A DNA stretch of 64,000 nt from Rhodoferax lacus (GCF_003415675.1 NZ_QFZK01000001.1:124001-188000), one strand, 5' to 3'. Positions 53,848 through 63,535 are shown, counted from the first letter of the stretch. A program made the numbers and translations. The notes: generated by a model from the letters alone, not told the origin.

Positions 53848-55509
53848 ATGGCACTCGTAGAAGTAAAAGTCCCGGATATCGGCGACTTTGATGAAGTCGC
53901 GGTTATCGAAGTCATGGTCAAGGTGGGTGACACCGTCAAGGCCGAACAAAGCCTGATAACCGTGGAGTCCGACAAGGCCTCCATGGAAATCCCCTCCAGC
54001 CATGCTGGTGTGGTCAAGGAGATCAAGGTTGCTGTGGGCAACAAGGTCAAGCAAGGTTCCACCGTGTTGATGCTGGAAGTGGAGGGCGCTGCTGCATGCG
54101 CTCCCGCTGCTGCAGCGCCTGCACCGGCTGCTGCTGCACCTGCAGCCGCTCCCGTGGTTGCAGCAGCGCCCGCTGCTGCCCCCGCAGCCTCTGGCCCGGT
54201 AGAAGTGCGCGTACCTGACATCGGCGATTTCAAGGACGTCACCGTCATTGAAATGCTGGTCAAGGTGGGCGACAGCATCAAGCTCGAGCAGGGTCTGATC
54301 ACTGTGGAGTCCGACAAGGCCTCCATGGAAATCCCGTCCAGCGTGGCGGGTGTGGTCAAGGAACTCAAGGTCAAGCTGGGTGACAAAGTCAACATCGGCG
54401 ATCTGGTGGCGATTCTGGAAGGCTCGGCACCTGCTGCAGCCTCTGCTCCTTCCGCTGCTCCCGCAGCAGCTGCCAGCGCACCGGCTGCGGCACCCGTGGC
54501 TGCTTTGGCCTCCGCTCCCGCTGCCCCGGCCGCTGTGGCAGCGCCGGCCCATGTGCCTGGCGCAGCGCCCGTGGGCTTGCCCCACGCCTCGCCCTCGGTG
54601 CGCAAGTTCGCCCGCGAACTCGGTGTGCCACTGGGTGAAGTCAAGGGCAGTGGCCTCAAGGGCCGCATCACCGACTTGGACGTGCAAGCCTTTACCCGTT
54701 CGGTCATGAGCGGCGCGGTGCAGACCATGGCTGCTGCAGCACAGGCCAAACCCGCATCGGGTGGCGACGGTGCTGGCCTGGGCCTGATCCCCTGGCCCAA
54801 GGTGGACTTTGCCAAGTTCGGCCCGGTGGAACGCAAGGAGATGAGCCGCATCAAGAAGATCAGCGGCGCCAACCTGCTGCGCAATGCCATCATGATTCCG
54901 GCCGTCACCAACCACGACGACTGCGACATTACTGACCTGGAAGCCTTCCGCGTCTCCACCAACAAGGAGAACGAGAAGAGCGGCGTCAAGGTGACCATGC
55001 TGGCCTTCCTGATCAAGGCCTGCGTGGCCGCGCTCAAGAAATACCCCGAGTTCAACAGCAGCCTGGACGGCGACGCCCTGGTCTACAAGAACTACTGGCA
55101 CATCGGCTTTGCTGCCGACACCCCCAATGGACTGATGGTGCCTGTCATCAAGGACGCCGACAAAAAAGGCATCTTCCAGATCTCGCAAGAGATGGGTGAG
55201 TTGGCCAAGAAGGCGCGTGACGGCAAGTTGAGCCCGGCAGAAATGTCGGGTGCGACCTTCACTATTTCCAGCCTGGGTGGCATTGGTGGGCGTTACTTCA
55301 CGCCCATCATCAACGCACCTGAAGTGGCGATTCTGGGCGTCTGCCGCTCCACCATCGAGCCCAAGTGGGACGGCAAGGCCTTCCAGCCGCGCCTGACCCT
55401 GCCGCTCTCGTTGACTTGGGACCACCGCGTCATCGACGGTGCCGCTGCCGCACGTTTCAATGTGTACCTCGGCCAAATCCTCGGCGACTTCCGCCGTGTG
55501 CTGCTTTAA
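53848..55509 (+). CDS. aceF: Dihydrolipoamide acetyltransferase (PDH E2)
   Basis: Core of the pyruvate dehydrogenase complex, 553 residues. There are two lipoyl domains with lipoylated lysines Lys43 and Lys157 in VESDKASME, joined by long Ala/Pro linkers. The peripheral-subunit-binding domain is SPSVRKFARELGVPLGEVKGSGLKGRI (about 249-275). The catalytic domain ends with the active-site His526 in DHRVIDGAAAARF. It starts 18 bp after aceE with GGAG upstream. Confidence 0.97.
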   Translation: MALVEVKVPDIGDFDEVAVIEVMVKVGDTVKAEQSLITVESDKASMEIPSSHAGVVKEIKVAVGNKVKQGSTVLMLEVEGAAACAPAAAAPAPAAAAPAAAPVVAAAPAAAPAASGPVEVRVPDIGDFKDVTVIEMLVKVGDSIKLEQGLITVESDKASMEIPSSVAGVVKELKVKLGDKVNIGDLVAILEGSAPAAASAPSAAPAAAASAPAAAPVAALASAPAAPAAVAAPAHVPGAAPVGLPHASPSVRKFARELGVPLGEVKGSGLKGRITDLDVQAFTRSVMSGAVQTMAAAAQAKPASGGDGAGLGLIPWPKVDFAKFGPVERKEMSRIKKISGANLLRNAIMIPAVTNHDDCDITDLEAFRVSTNKENEKSGVKVTMLAFLIKACVAALKKYPEFNSSLDGDALVYKNYWHIGFAADTPNGLMVPVIKDADKKGIFQISQEMGELAKKARDGKLSPAEMSGATFTISSLGGIGGRYFTPIINAPEVAILGVCRSTIEPKWDGKAFQPRLTLPLSLTWDHRVIDGAAAARFNVYLGQILGDFRRVLL

Positions 55510-55518
55510 GGAATCAAG

Positions 55519-57354
55519 ATGGCAAACATAGACATCCAGGTTCCCGATATTGGTGACTTCGACGAAGTCACCGTGATTGAGCTGATGGTCAAGGTGGGCG
55601 ATACCGTCAAACCCGAGCAAAGCCTGATCACCGTGGAGAGCGACAAAGCCTCCATGGAAATCCCCTCCAGCCACGGCGGCGTGGTGAAGGAAATGAAGGT
55701 CAAGCTGGGCGACAAGGTGAAGCAAGGGACCGTGGTGCTGGTGCTCGAAGGCGAGGGCGGTGCTGCTGCACCCGCATCGGCGCCTGCACAAGCTGCTGCG
55801 GCCCCCGCTGCAGCGCCGGTTGCTTCCGCTCCTGCGGCTCCCGCACCCACAGCGTCGAGCTTCGCCGGCACGGTCGATCTGGACTGCGATCTGGTGGTGC
55901 TGGGCGGTGGCCCTGGCGGCTACTCGGCTGCTTTCCGCGCCGCCGATCTGGGCCTGAAGGTCGTCATCGTGGAGCGCTACGCGACCTTGGGCGGCGTCTG
56001 CCTGAACGTGGGTTGCATTCCTTCCAAGGCGCTGCTGCACGTGGCTGCCGTCATGGACGAGGTGAGCCACATGGCAGCTCTGGGCGTGGACTTCGGCGCG
56101 CCCGTGGTCAACATTGACAAGCTGCGTGGGCACAAGGAAAAGGTCATCGGCAAGCTGACCGGCGGCCTGGCCGCCATGGCCAAGATGCGCAAGGTCACCA
56201 CCGTGCGTGGCTATGGCTCCTTTGTGGGTGCCAACCACATTGAAGTGGAAGAAACCAGCGGTACGGCGCAGGAGAAGACCGGCACCAAGAAGGTCATCGC
56301 GTTCAAGAAGGCCATCATCGCGGCCGGCTCCCAAGCCGTGCGCCTGCCCTTCATGCCCGAAGACCCGCGCGTGGTGGACTCCACCGGTGCTTTGGCGCTG
56401 AAGGAAGTTCCCAAGCGCATGCTGATTTTGGGTGGCGGCATCATCGGCCTGGAAATGGGCACGGTGTACAGCACCCTGGGCGCCCGCCTGGACGTGGTGG
56501 AGATGCTGGACGGCCTGATGCAAGGCGCAGACCGTGACCTGGTGAAGATCTGGCAGAAGATGAACGCACCGCGCTTTGACAACATCATGCTCAAGACCAA
56601 GACCGTCTCCGCACGCGCCTTGCCTGAAGGCATTGAGGTGACGTTTGCGTCCGCTGAAGAAGGTGGCACCGCCCCCGCGCCGCAGGTCTATGACCTGGTG
56701 CTGCAGGCTGTGGGCCGCACGCCCAATGGCAAGAAGATTGCCGCCGACAAGGCCGGCGTGGCCGTGACCGACCGCGGCTTCATCAATGTGGACATCCAGA
56801 TGCGCACCAACGTGCCCCACATCTTCGCCATTGGCGACGTGGTGGGTCAGCCCATGCTGGCGCACAAGGCGGTGCACGAGGCGCATGTGGCAGCGGAGGT
56901 CATTGCCGGGGAACTGCTGGGCAACAAGGAGTTGGCATCTGCCGCCTTCAACGCCCGCGTGATCCCCAGCGTGGCGTACACCGACCCCGAGGTGGCCTGG
57001 GTGGGCCTCACCGAAGACCAGGCCAAGGCGCAGGGCATCAAGGTCAAGAAGGGCCTGTTCCCCTGGAACGCCTCTGGCCGCGCCATCGCCAATGGCCGCG
57101 ACGAAGGCGTCACCAAGCTGCTGTTCGATGATTCCCCCGAGGCCCACGGCCACGGCAAGATCCTGGGCGGCGGCATGGTCGGCACGCACGCTGGCGACAT
57201 GATTGGTGAAGTGGCACTCGCTATCGAGATGGGTGCCGACTGCATCGACATCGGCAAGACGATTCACCCGCACCCCACGCTGGGTGAGTCCATCGGCATG
57301 GCAGCGGAGATTGCCCACGGCAGTTGCACCGACGTGCCTCCGGCGCGCAAGTAA
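55519..57354 (+). CDS. lpdA: Dihydrolipoyl dehydrogenase with N-terminal lipoyl domain (PDH E3)
   Basis: Reoxidises the lipoyl groups of E2, 611 residues, about 130 longer than plain E3. An N-terminal lipoyl domain (Lys43 in VESDKASME) and an Ala/Pro linker precede the flavoprotein. The FAD motif is [14 protein letters not shown], redox-active Cys161 and Cys166 are in [13 protein letters not shown], the NAD motif is [12 protein letters not shown], and the dimer-interface His-Glu lies in [10 protein letters not shown]3 with its own lipoyl domain is known from several betaproteobacteria. It starts 9 bp after aceF. Confidence 0.97.
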   Translation: MANIDIQVPDIGDFDEVTVIELMVKVGDTVKPEQSLITVESDKASMEIPSSHGGVVKEMKVKLGDKVKQGTVVLVLEGEGGAAAPASAPAQAAAAPAAAPVASAPAAPAPTASSFAGTVDLDCDLVVLGGGPGGYSAAFRAADLGLKVVIVERYATLGGVCLNVGCIPSKALLHVAAVMDEVSHMAALGVDFGAPVVNIDKLRGHKEKVIGKLTGGLAAMAKMRKVTTVRGYGSFVGANHIEVEETSGTAQEKTGTKKVIAFKKAIIAAGSQAVRLPFMPEDPRVVDSTGALALKEVPKRMLILGGGIIGLEMGTVYSTLGARLDVVEMLDGLMQGADRDLVKIWQKMNAPRFDNIMLKTKTVSARALPEGIEVTFASAEEGGTAPAPQVYDLVLQAVGRTPNGKKIAADKAGVAVTDRGFINVDIQMRTNVPHIFAIGDVVGQPMLAHKAVHEAHVAAEVIAGELLGNKELASAAFNARVIPSVAYTDPEVAWVGLTEDQAKAQGIKVKKGLFPWNASGRAIANGRDEGVTKLLFDDSPEAHGHGKILGGGMVGTHAGDMIGEVALAIEMGADCIDIGKTIHPHPTLGESIGMAAEIAHGSCTDVPPARK

Positions 57355-57366
57355 GAGTGGAAAAAC

Positions 57367-57430
57367 GCTGAACCTCTGATGGTTCAGCAGAAGGCCGCGC
57401 GGTTTTTGAGAAGACTGCGCGGTTTTTTTT
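57367..57430 (+). terminator. Terminator region of the aceE-aceF-lpdA operon
   Basis: A first hairpin GCTGAACC (57367-57374)/GGTTCAGC (57381-57388) has no T-tract. A second, CCGCGC (57395-57400)/GCGCGG (57417-57422) with a 16-nt loop, is followed by eight T. The 11-mer GCGCGGTTTTT occurs twice here (57397-57407 and 57417-57427). Confidence 0.65.
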
Positions 57431-57509
57431 ACATTTTCCAGTGCTTGCCCGGCATGGGCTTTCCATCTCAGCAGGGCCGAGGCGTCGAACTCGAACGTCC
57501 TGCGCGATC

Positions 57510-58058
57510 TTATCTGCGGATTTCGTAGATGACTTCACCCTGCTCAGTCCCGGGGAAGGCCGCTGCATAGTGCGGGAAAACCGTTCGGGCCAGGTGAAGG
57601 CCAGCCTTTTCCAACACCCGGCGCGAGGCCTGGTTGGCGGCCATCGTTTCGGCCTGAACCCGGTCAAAGCCCAAGGTATCGAACGCCGCCTGTATCAGGC
57701 CGCTGACCCCTTCGGTGGCATAGCCCTTGCCCCAGGATGCACTGGACAGGCGATAGCCGATCTCCGCCGTGCGAAGTTCGTCCACCAAGCCATCGTCAAA
57801 CAATGCAAACCAGCCGATGAAGGTGCCGCAGTTGCGGCCGTGGGCAGCCAAAACGTCGGGCTCGTTGCCACGAGGTGTCAGGAAATCCGCATCGGACAAG
57901 CCCGCCTCGGGCACGGGCTGTCCGCCGTTCAGATAGCGCATGACCTGTGCGTCCGCTTCCAGCGCTATCAGATCCGCGCGGTCTGCGATGCAGACCGGTC
58001 GCAGACACAGGCGCGTGGTGGTGAGGTAAAGGTCGGGAGGCACGGGCAGAGTTTGCAT
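57510..58058 (-). CDS. GNAT family N-acetyltransferase
   Basis: A 182-residue acetyltransferase of the RimJ/RimL-like type. It starts LTTTRLCLRPVCIADRADL, has the acetyl-CoA loop SSASWGKGYATEGVSGLIQAAF and the closing NQASRRVLEKAGLH segment. The acceptor could be a protein N-terminus or a small molecule. The ATG at 58058 is used; the Shine-Dalgarno is weak. It stands alone between the PDH terminator and the OmpA-like gene. Confidence 0.87.
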   Translation of the reverse strand: MQTLPVPPDLYLTTTRLCLRPVCIADRADLIALEADAQVMRYLNGGQPVPEAGLSDADFLTPRGNEPDVLAAHGRNCGTFIGWFALFDDGLVDELRTAEIGYRLSSASWGKGYATEGVSGLIQAAFDTLGFDRVQAETMAANQASRRVLEKAGLHLARTVFPHYAAAFPGTEQGEVIYEIRR

Positions 58059-58156
58059 ACCGGCCACCCATAGGTCAAACAAAAGGTGATCAACCCATGG
58101 CTTGGCGAAGCCGCTTGGCGCATTGCCGTTCGGGCAACTGCGCTACCAACTTCCAA

Positions 58157-58639
58157 TTATTTCGCCACCACCTCAACGCGGCGTGCTTCGCTGGCAGGGC
58201 CTTCGGCCATGGTTTGTTCTGGCTTCTTCAGTTCCACTTTGTCCTCGGCCACTCCAAGGGCCTTGAGGGTGTCGCGCACGCTCAGTGCGCGTTGTTTGGC
58301 CAGTTCGGCATTCATTGCGGGGTCGCCCGATGCGTCATGGAAGCCACTGACTACCAGGGTCTTTCCCGCTGCGGCGGCTTTCACCACTTCGCCCAGCGCT
58401 TCGTTGGCGCCGGCTGCCAGTTCAGCCTTGCCGGAACCAAAGTAGAACTTCACCACACCGTCCACCACTTTGACGCTGGCACCATCCTCGGCTGCCATGG
58501 GAGCCGTAGCGGCCGCGGGAGTGGCGGTCAGGTTGGTCTGGTAAATGCTCACGCCAATCACCAGGGCGATCACCAAGGCGATCAGGCCAAACACCACACC
58601 CAACACCAGACCCTGGTTGTCATCATCCTGAGAAAACAT
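58157..58639 (-). CDS. Small OmpA/MotB-domain membrane protein
   Basis: A 160-residue protein with a short acidic N-terminus (FSQDDDNQG), one transmembrane segment (LVLGVVFGLIALVIALVIGVSIY) and a C-terminal OmpA-like domain (VVKFYFGSGKAELAAGA, VVSGFHDASGDPAMNAELAKQRALSVRDTL, ending SEARRVEVVAK). The domain would bind peptidoglycan and anchor the inner membrane to the wall. GGAG lies 8 nt before the ATG. Its role is unknown. Confidence 0.85.
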   Translation of the reverse strand: MFSQDDDNQGLVLGVVFGLIALVIALVIGVSIYQTNLTATPAAATAPMAAEDGASVKVVDGVVKFYFGSGKAELAAGANEALGEVVKAAAAGKTLVVSGFHDASGDPAMNAELAKQRALSVRDTLKALGVAEDKVELKKPEQTMAEGPASEARRVEVVAK

Positions 58640-58743
58640 CGTAAGCACTCCAAATAGTTAGTGGATTTGATTATAAGGACCCGATTTTTCGGGGCACTGT
58701 GCAGCCGTGGCCACCTTGCATGGTGCAAGTTCTCGGGAGTGCG

Positions 58744-60024
58744 TTATTGCTCCTGTCTTGCGGCCATTGCCCTGAGCTTGTCTTTTTTGCTGGGGCGCTT
58801 GCCTTTGACGCCGCCGTTGTTCAGTGGGTCCAGATTGGCTGGCGCAGCAGAAGGGCCTTGCGTTGGATCGATTGGGTCCACTGGCGCTTCCGGCTCAAAA
58901 CCCTCCACCACCTCCATCGGCACTTCCAGGCCGTGGCGCTTTTCAATCAGGCGGAAATGGGCCTCGGTGTCGTGGCTGACAAAGCTCACAGCCAGGCCGG
59001 CTTCGCCCGCACGGCCGGTGCGGCCGATGCGGTGGGTGTATTCGGTGGCCGAGCGCGGCAGGTCGTAGTTGACCACCACCGGCAGCTGCGTGATGTCCAG
59101 GCCGCGCGAGGCCATGTCGGTGGCAATCACCACCTTGAGGCGTGAGGCCTTGAAGTCCGACAGCACTTGGCTGCGCTTGCCCTGGCTGAGTTCACCGTGA
59201 AAAGGCTCGGCGTAAATGCGCGCCTTGCGCAGCTTGTCCGCCACGATTTCGGCTGCATGCTTGGTGGCTACAAACACCAGCACGCGTTTCCACTTCTGGG
59301 TGGTGATCAGGTGGCGCAGCAACTGGGTGCGTCGGGGCGCGTCCACCAGAATGGCCTGTTGGGCAATGTCGGGCTTTTCCTGGTCGGTGGCGCCGATGTC
59401 AATCTGCACTGGCTCTTGCAACATGGACTGCGCCAGTGCGGAAACCGCAGGCGCGAAGGTGGCCGAGAAAAACAGGCTTTGGCGCTCTTGTGGCAGAAGG
59501 GCCAGCAGCCGGTTCAGCTCGGCCTCGAAGCCCAGGTCCAGAAGGCGGTCGGCTTCGTCCAGCACCAGTATTTGGGTTGCTGAGAGGCTCAGGGCGTTGT
59601 GCTGCACCAGGTCCAGCAAGCGGCCGGGCGTGGCCACCACCACGTCGGTGCCGCCGCGCATGGCCAGCATTTGCGGGTTGATGGAAACGCCGCCAAACAC
59701 CACGCTGATGCGTATGGCCTGGGGCAGCTGGTTGGCCAGGGCGCGCAGGGTTTCGCCCACCTGCACCGCCAGTTCGCGCGTGGGCACCAGCACCAGGGCG
59801 CGCACCTGGCGCGGGTTGTTGGCAGCCTCAAGGGCCAGCTTGTGCAGCAGGGGCAGGCCATAGGCCAAGGTTTTGCCGGAGCCGGTTTGGGCCCGCACCA
59901 TGGCGTCATGGCCGGTCAGTACGGCTGGAATGGCCTGGAGTTGAACCTTGGTGGGGGCGAGGAGTTGCTGGCGCTCAAGGGCGCGCAGCAGTGCGGGCGA
60001 CAAGCCCAGCGAAGAAAATTGCAT
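58744..60024 (-). CDS. DEAD-box RNA helicase, RhlE-like
   Basis: ATP-dependent RNA helicase of 426 residues for ribosome assembly or RNA turnover. Q motif FSSLGLSPALLRALERQQLLAPTKVQ, motif I AQTGSGKTLAY, motif II VLDEADRLLDLGF, motif III FSATF, and motif VI HRIGRTGRAG are all intact. The C-terminal tail is short and basic (GVKGKRPSKKDKLRAMAARQEQ), shorter than in many RhlE proteins. It begins 8 bp after the NlpC/P60 gene ends. Confidence 0.93.
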   Translation of the reverse strand: MQFSSLGLSPALLRALERQQLLAPTKVQLQAIPAVLTGHDAMVRAQTGSGKTLAYGLPLLHKLALEAANNPRQVRALVLVPTRELAVQVGETLRALANQLPQAIRISVVFGGVSINPQMLAMRGGTDVVVATPGRLLDLVQHNALSLSATQILVLDEADRLLDLGFEAELNRLLALLPQERQSLFFSATFAPAVSALAQSMLQEPVQIDIGATDQEKPDIAQQAILVDAPRRTQLLRHLITTQKWKRVLVFVATKHAAEIVADKLRKARIYAEPFHGELSQGKRSQVLSDFKASRLKVVIATDMASRGLDITQLPVVVNYDLPRSATEYTHRIGRTGRAGEAGLAVSFVSHDTEAHFRLIEKRHGLEVPMEVVEGFEPEAPVDPIDPTQGPSAAPANLDPLNNGGVKGKRPSKKDKLRAMAARQEQ

Positions 60025-60032
60025 GCAGCAGT

Positions 60033-60593
60033 TTACTGCTGCTGGGGAACGCTGGCGCTGGCATCTGCCGGTACACGGCGTGCGCCATCAAATCGCTTGG
60101 CCCAGTAAGAGGCGCCCATGTCTTCCACGCGGACCTCGCCACCGGGTTTGGGCGCATGGATGAACTTGCCGTTACCCACGTAGATGCCCACATGGCTGAA
60201 GGCGCGACGCATGGTGTTGAAGAAGACCAGATCGCCCGGCTTGAGCTCGTTCTTGTCAATCGTCTCTGTGGCGGCAGCCTGTTCGGCGGCGCGCCGTGGC
60301 AGAAGCAGGCCAGCGGTTTGCTGGTAGATGGCGCGCACAAAGCCGCTGCAATCAAAGCCGGATTCGGCGGTATTGCCGCCACGGCGGTAGGGCACACCCA
60401 GAAAGCCCAGGGCCCCCACCACCAGCGCCGAGGCCTTGGCTTCCACCCGGTTGCTCACGTCGCCAATCCGGTCCAGCAGGTTGCCATCCGTGAGTAAACG
60501 GCCCACTTCATCGGTCGACTCCAGCGGCCCGGCATGGGACACCGTCACGGTAAACAAGGACCAAAGCAGAGCCAACAGAGTCAAAAAACGCAT
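60033..60593 (-). CDS. NlpC/P60 family peptidoglycan endopeptidase
   Basis: Secreted cysteine peptidase of 186 residues. The signal peptide is MRFLTLLALLWSLFTVTVSHA. The catalytic Cys82 is in GFDCSGFVRAIY, His134 in FSHVGIYVG and the third polar residue is His146 in FIHAPKPGG. The fold cleaves peptide cross-bridges in the cell wall. The ATG at 60593 begins the signal peptide. It is first in a two-gene unit with the RNA helicase. Confidence 0.9.
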   Translation of the reverse strand: MRFLTLLALLWSLFTVTVSHAGPLESTDEVGRLLTDGNLLDRIGDVSNRVEAKASALVVGALGFLGVPYRRGGNTAESGFDCSGFVRAIYQQTAGLLLPRRAAEQAAATETIDKNELKPGDLVFFNTMRRAFSHVGIYVGNGKFIHAPKPGGEVRVEDMGASYWAKRFDGARRVPADASASVPQQQ

Positions 60594-60815
60594 AGGGGCA
60601 GAGCATAGCGTGGCAATGGCCAGCAAGTCAAACCAGGTAATGCATGAACAAAGCCTTGTAACTATATGAATTTAAACAAATTTATTCCCATATCACGATG
60701 CGGCATGTAAAGTTCTTACACTTTGCCGCCCGATGTGCACGTCAAGGCTTGGTACTGCTGCGCAGGGTTGGCCCAGGCTGGTTATGCTTGCAGCCACGAA
60801 AAACGAAAGCCATCC
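60594..60815. other. 222-bp divergent intergenic region
   Basis: It lies between the NlpC/P60 gene and the isochorismatase-like gene. It contains an AT-rich block (60650-60715, with ATATGAATTTAAAC and CATATCACG) that could hold promoters for both. I see no gene, terminator or clear operator. Confidence 0.4.
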
Positions 60816-61427
60816 ATGCTGCTAGAACTTGAATCCTCCCAATTGGTACTGGTCGACTACCAGATCCGCCTGATGCCCGCCCTGTTGGAGTCCGACGCCG
60901 TGCTGCAAAACGCCGTACGCCTGGCGCACATGGCGGCAGCCTTGTCGGTCCCCTGCTTTTATACCGAGCAAAACCCTTCCAAGCTGGGCGAAACCGTGCC
61001 GGTCTTGTTGGACGCCCTGAAGACTGCCCGCGCCCGCTCGCTGGCCAAGATGCAGTTCAGTGCAGTAGAGGAGGGTCTGGGCGACATGCTGCGTCCGCCC
61101 CCGAAGCCGGTACAAGGCAATGCCCGCAGTCTGCCCAAGCATCTGCAAAAGTCGTCTGCCGGTGAAGAGCGCGACACCATCGTGCTGGCTGGCTGCGAAG
61201 CCCATGTGTGCCTGCTGCAAACCGCTCTGGATTTGCTGGAGGACGAGTTCGATGTCTGGGTGGTGACCGACGCCTGCAGCTCGCGCAGCGAGCGCAACCG
61301 CGACGCCGCTTTTGACCGCCTGGCCGGTGCCGGTGTGGAACTGGTGACCACCGAGATGGTTGCTTTCGAGTGGCTGCGCAGTGCGGAACATCCAGCGTTC
61401 CGGCAGGTGCAGGGGCTGATTAAGTAG
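60816..61427 (+). CDS. Isochorismatase-family cysteine hydrolase
   Basis: A 203-residue hydrolase. The catalytic triad is Asp14 (LVLVDYQIRL), Lys78 (SLAKMQFSA) and Cys132 (AGCEAHVCLLQTA). The family includes nicotinamidases, N-carbamoyl hydrolases and isochorismatases; YcaC-like members are often of unknown substrate, so no specific reaction is assigned. The ATG at 60816 is chosen because it begins the conserved core. It stands alone upstream of prpE with 144 bp between. Confidence 0.87.
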   Translation: MLLELESSQLVLVDYQIRLMPALLESDAVLQNAVRLAHMAAALSVPCFYTEQNPSKLGETVPVLLDALKTARARSLAKMQFSAVEEGLGDMLRPPPKPVQGNARSLPKHLQKSSAGEERDTIVLAGCEAHVCLLQTALDLLEDEFDVWVVTDACSSRSERNRDAAFDRLAGAGVELVTTEMVAFEWLRSAEHPAFRQVQGLIK

Positions 61428-61514
61428 GGCGTCAGGCTGGCCCTTGGTGGGCTTGCGGGGTTCCGGAATTGTGTCGGTGGCTGGGCCAAAGTCAGCTTGC
61501 AGCAAGTTGCTTGC

Positions 61515-61531
61515 TCATAATTATGAATTCA
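61515..61531. promoter_or_regulatory. Palindromic motif upstream of prpE
   Basis: TCATAATTATGA (61515-61526) is a perfect 12-bp palindrome 45 bp before the prpE start. The extended TCATAATTATGAATTCA matches the aceE upstream motif except for one inserted T. It may be an operator or overlap the promoter -10. Confidence 0.4.
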
Positions 61532-61571
61532 GTTTCAGCCCCACAAACTACAAGGTTCCGGAGACCCGCCC

Positions 61572-63467
61572 ATGACTTCTTACGCAGACTTTCATCGCCG
61601 TTCCATTGAAGACCGCGACGGCTTCTGGACCGAGCAGGCCCAGCTGATTGACTGGCAAACCCCGTTCAACCAGGTCTGCGACTACAGCAAGCCCCCTTTT
61701 GCCAACTGGTTTGCCGGTGGCAAGACCAATCTTTGCTACAACGCGGTGGACCGCCATCTGGCGACCCGCCCCGACCAGAACGCGCTGATCTTCGTCTCCA
61801 CCGAGACCGATATCGAGAAGGCCTACAGCTTCCGTGAACTGCATTCTGAGGTGCAGCGCATGGCCGCCATCCTGAAAGACCTGGGTGTGTCCAAGGGCGA
61901 CCGGGTACTGATTTACATGCCCATGGTGGCCGAAGCCTGTTTTGCCATGCTGGCCTGCGCCCGCATAGGCGCCATCCACTCGGTGGTGTTCGGCGGCTTT
62001 GCCAGCCACAGCCTGGCCAGCCGCATTGAAGACGCCAAGCCCGTGGCCATCATCAGCTCGGATGCCGGCATGCGCGGCGGCAAGGTCGTGCCCTACAAGC
62101 ATCTGCTGGATGAAGCGGTTTCACTCAGCGCCCACAAGCCTTCCAAGGTCTTGATGGTGGACCGCGCTTTAAGCGACTTCCCCAAGGTGGCCGGCCGTGA
62201 CGAAGACTACGCCACTCTGCGCGCCAAGCACATGGACACCCTGGTGCCCTGCGAGTGGGTGGACTCTAGCCACCCCAGCTACATCCTCTACACCAGCGGC
62301 ACCACCGGCAAACCCAAGGGCGTGCAGCGCGACACCGCAGGCTACGCCGTGGCCCTGGCAGCGAGCATGAAGCACATCTACATGGGCGTGCCCGGCGAGA
62401 CCTATTTCTCCACCTCCGACATCGGCTGGGTGGTGGGCCACAGCTACATCATTTATGGCCCGCTGATTGCCGGCATGGCCACCATCATGTACGAGGGCCT
62501 GCCCATTCGTCCGGACGCTGGTATCTGGTGGAAGCTGGTCGAGAAGTACCAGGTGAGCGTGATGTTCAGCGCGCCCACGGCGGCGCGCGTGCTGCGCAAG
62601 CAGGACGAGTCTTTCCTCACCAAGTACGACCTCTCCAGCTTGAAGGCCTTGTTCCTGGCCGGTGAGCCGCTGGACGAGCCCACCGCCACCTGGATTTCGG
62701 GTGCCATCAACAAGCCCATCATCGACAACTACTGGCAGACCGAAACCGGCTGGCCCATCATGGCCATCTGCAACGGCGTGGAGCCGGCAGCCACCAAATT
62801 TGGCTCACCCGGCAAGGCGGTCTATGGCTTCGACGTGCGCCTGATCGACGAGACCACGGGCGAAGAAATCCATGAGGCCAACAAAAAGGGCGTGATCGCC
62901 GTGGAAGGCCCGCTGCCTCCCGGCTGCCTGCAAACCATCTGGGGCGATGACGAGCGCTTTGTCAAAACCTACTGGTCCAGTATCCACAACCGCGTCATGT
63001 ACAGCACCTTTGACTGGGGCGTGAAGGACGAAGACGGCTACTTCTTCATCCTGGGTCGCACCGATGACGTGATCAACGTGGCCGGCCACCGCCTGGGCAC
63101 CCGCGAAATCGAAGAGAGCATCAGCAGCCACACCAATGTGGCCGAGGTGGCCGTGGTCGGTGTGGCCGACCAGCTCAAGGGCCAGGTGGCTGTGGCCTTT
63201 GTGGTCCTGAAAGACCCGAGCGTGGCCAACACCGAAGCCGATGCCAAGAAGGTGGAAGCCGCCATCATGAAGGTGGTGGACGAACAGCTCGGCGCCGTGG
63301 CCCGACCGGCCCGTGTGCGCTTTGTGCACGTGCTGCCCAAGACGCGCAGCGGCAAGTTGCTGCGCCGTGCCATCCAGGCGGTGTGCGAAGGGCGTGACCC
63401 TGGCGATCTGACCACCATGGAAGACCCGGGCGCCTTGCAACAAATCAAGGACTCGGTCGTCAGCTAG
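61572..63467 (+). CDS. prpE: Propionyl-CoA synthetase
   Basis: AMP-forming acyl-CoA synthetase of 631 residues that activates propionate. The start MTSYADFHRRSIEDRDGFW and the spacing of motifs match PrpE more than acetyl-CoA synthetase. The ATP-binding P-loop motif is YTSGTTGKPKGV (near 238), followed by DNYWQTETGWPIM and the DGYFFILGRTDDVINVAGHRLGTREIEE hinge and A8 motif. The C-terminal catalytic lysine is in KTRSGKLLRRAI. It feeds the methylcitrate pathway. Next gene is sucA, linking it to TCA metabolism. Confidence 0.92.
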   Translation: MTSYADFHRRSIEDRDGFWTEQAQLIDWQTPFNQVCDYSKPPFANWFAGGKTNLCYNAVDRHLATRPDQNALIFVSTETDIEKAYSFRELHSEVQRMAAILKDLGVSKGDRVLIYMPMVAEACFAMLACARIGAIHSVVFGGFASHSLASRIEDAKPVAIISSDAGMRGGKVVPYKHLLDEAVSLSAHKPSKVLMVDRALSDFPKVAGRDEDYATLRAKHMDTLVPCEWVDSSHPSYILYTSGTTGKPKGVQRDTAGYAVALAASMKHIYMGVPGETYFSTSDIGWVVGHSYIIYGPLIAGMATIMYEGLPIRPDAGIWWKLVEKYQVSVMFSAPTAARVLRKQDESFLTKYDLSSLKALFLAGEPLDEPTATWISGAINKPIIDNYWQTETGWPIMAICNGVEPAATKFGSPGKAVYGFDVRLIDETTGEEIHEANKKGVIAVEGPLPPGCLQTIWGDDERFVKTYWSSIHNRVMYSTFDWGVKDEDGYFFILGRTDDVINVAGHRLGTREIEESISSHTNVAEVAVVGVADQLKGQVAVAFVVLKDPSVANTEADAKKVEAAIMKVVDEQLGAVARPARVRFVHVLPKTRSGKLLRRAIQAVCEGRDPGDLTTMEDPGALQQIKDSVVS

Positions 63468-63485
63468 CTGTCAGACGTTTTAGAA

Positions 63486-63535
63486 GGGCTGGATTAGTGC
63501 CAATGAACCTCCAATTCAGTGGCACAATCCAGTCC
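63486..63535. repeat. Long imperfect inverted repeat between prpE and sucA
   Basis: The arms 63486-63507 and 63515-63535 form about 20 Watson-Crick pairs and one wobble, with one mismatch and one bulge, around a 7-nt loop CCTCCAA. No T-tract follows. It could end the prpE transcript, protect RNA, or be part of the sucA leader. Confidence 0.75.

Noticed and set aside
53350..57318. A 1322-codon open frame on the minus strand across the PDH operon
   Set aside because: It is antisense to aceE, aceF and lpdA, which are complete and conserved. High GC and regular codon choice keep the opposite frame free of stops; the product is His/Gly/Arg-rich with no known domain.
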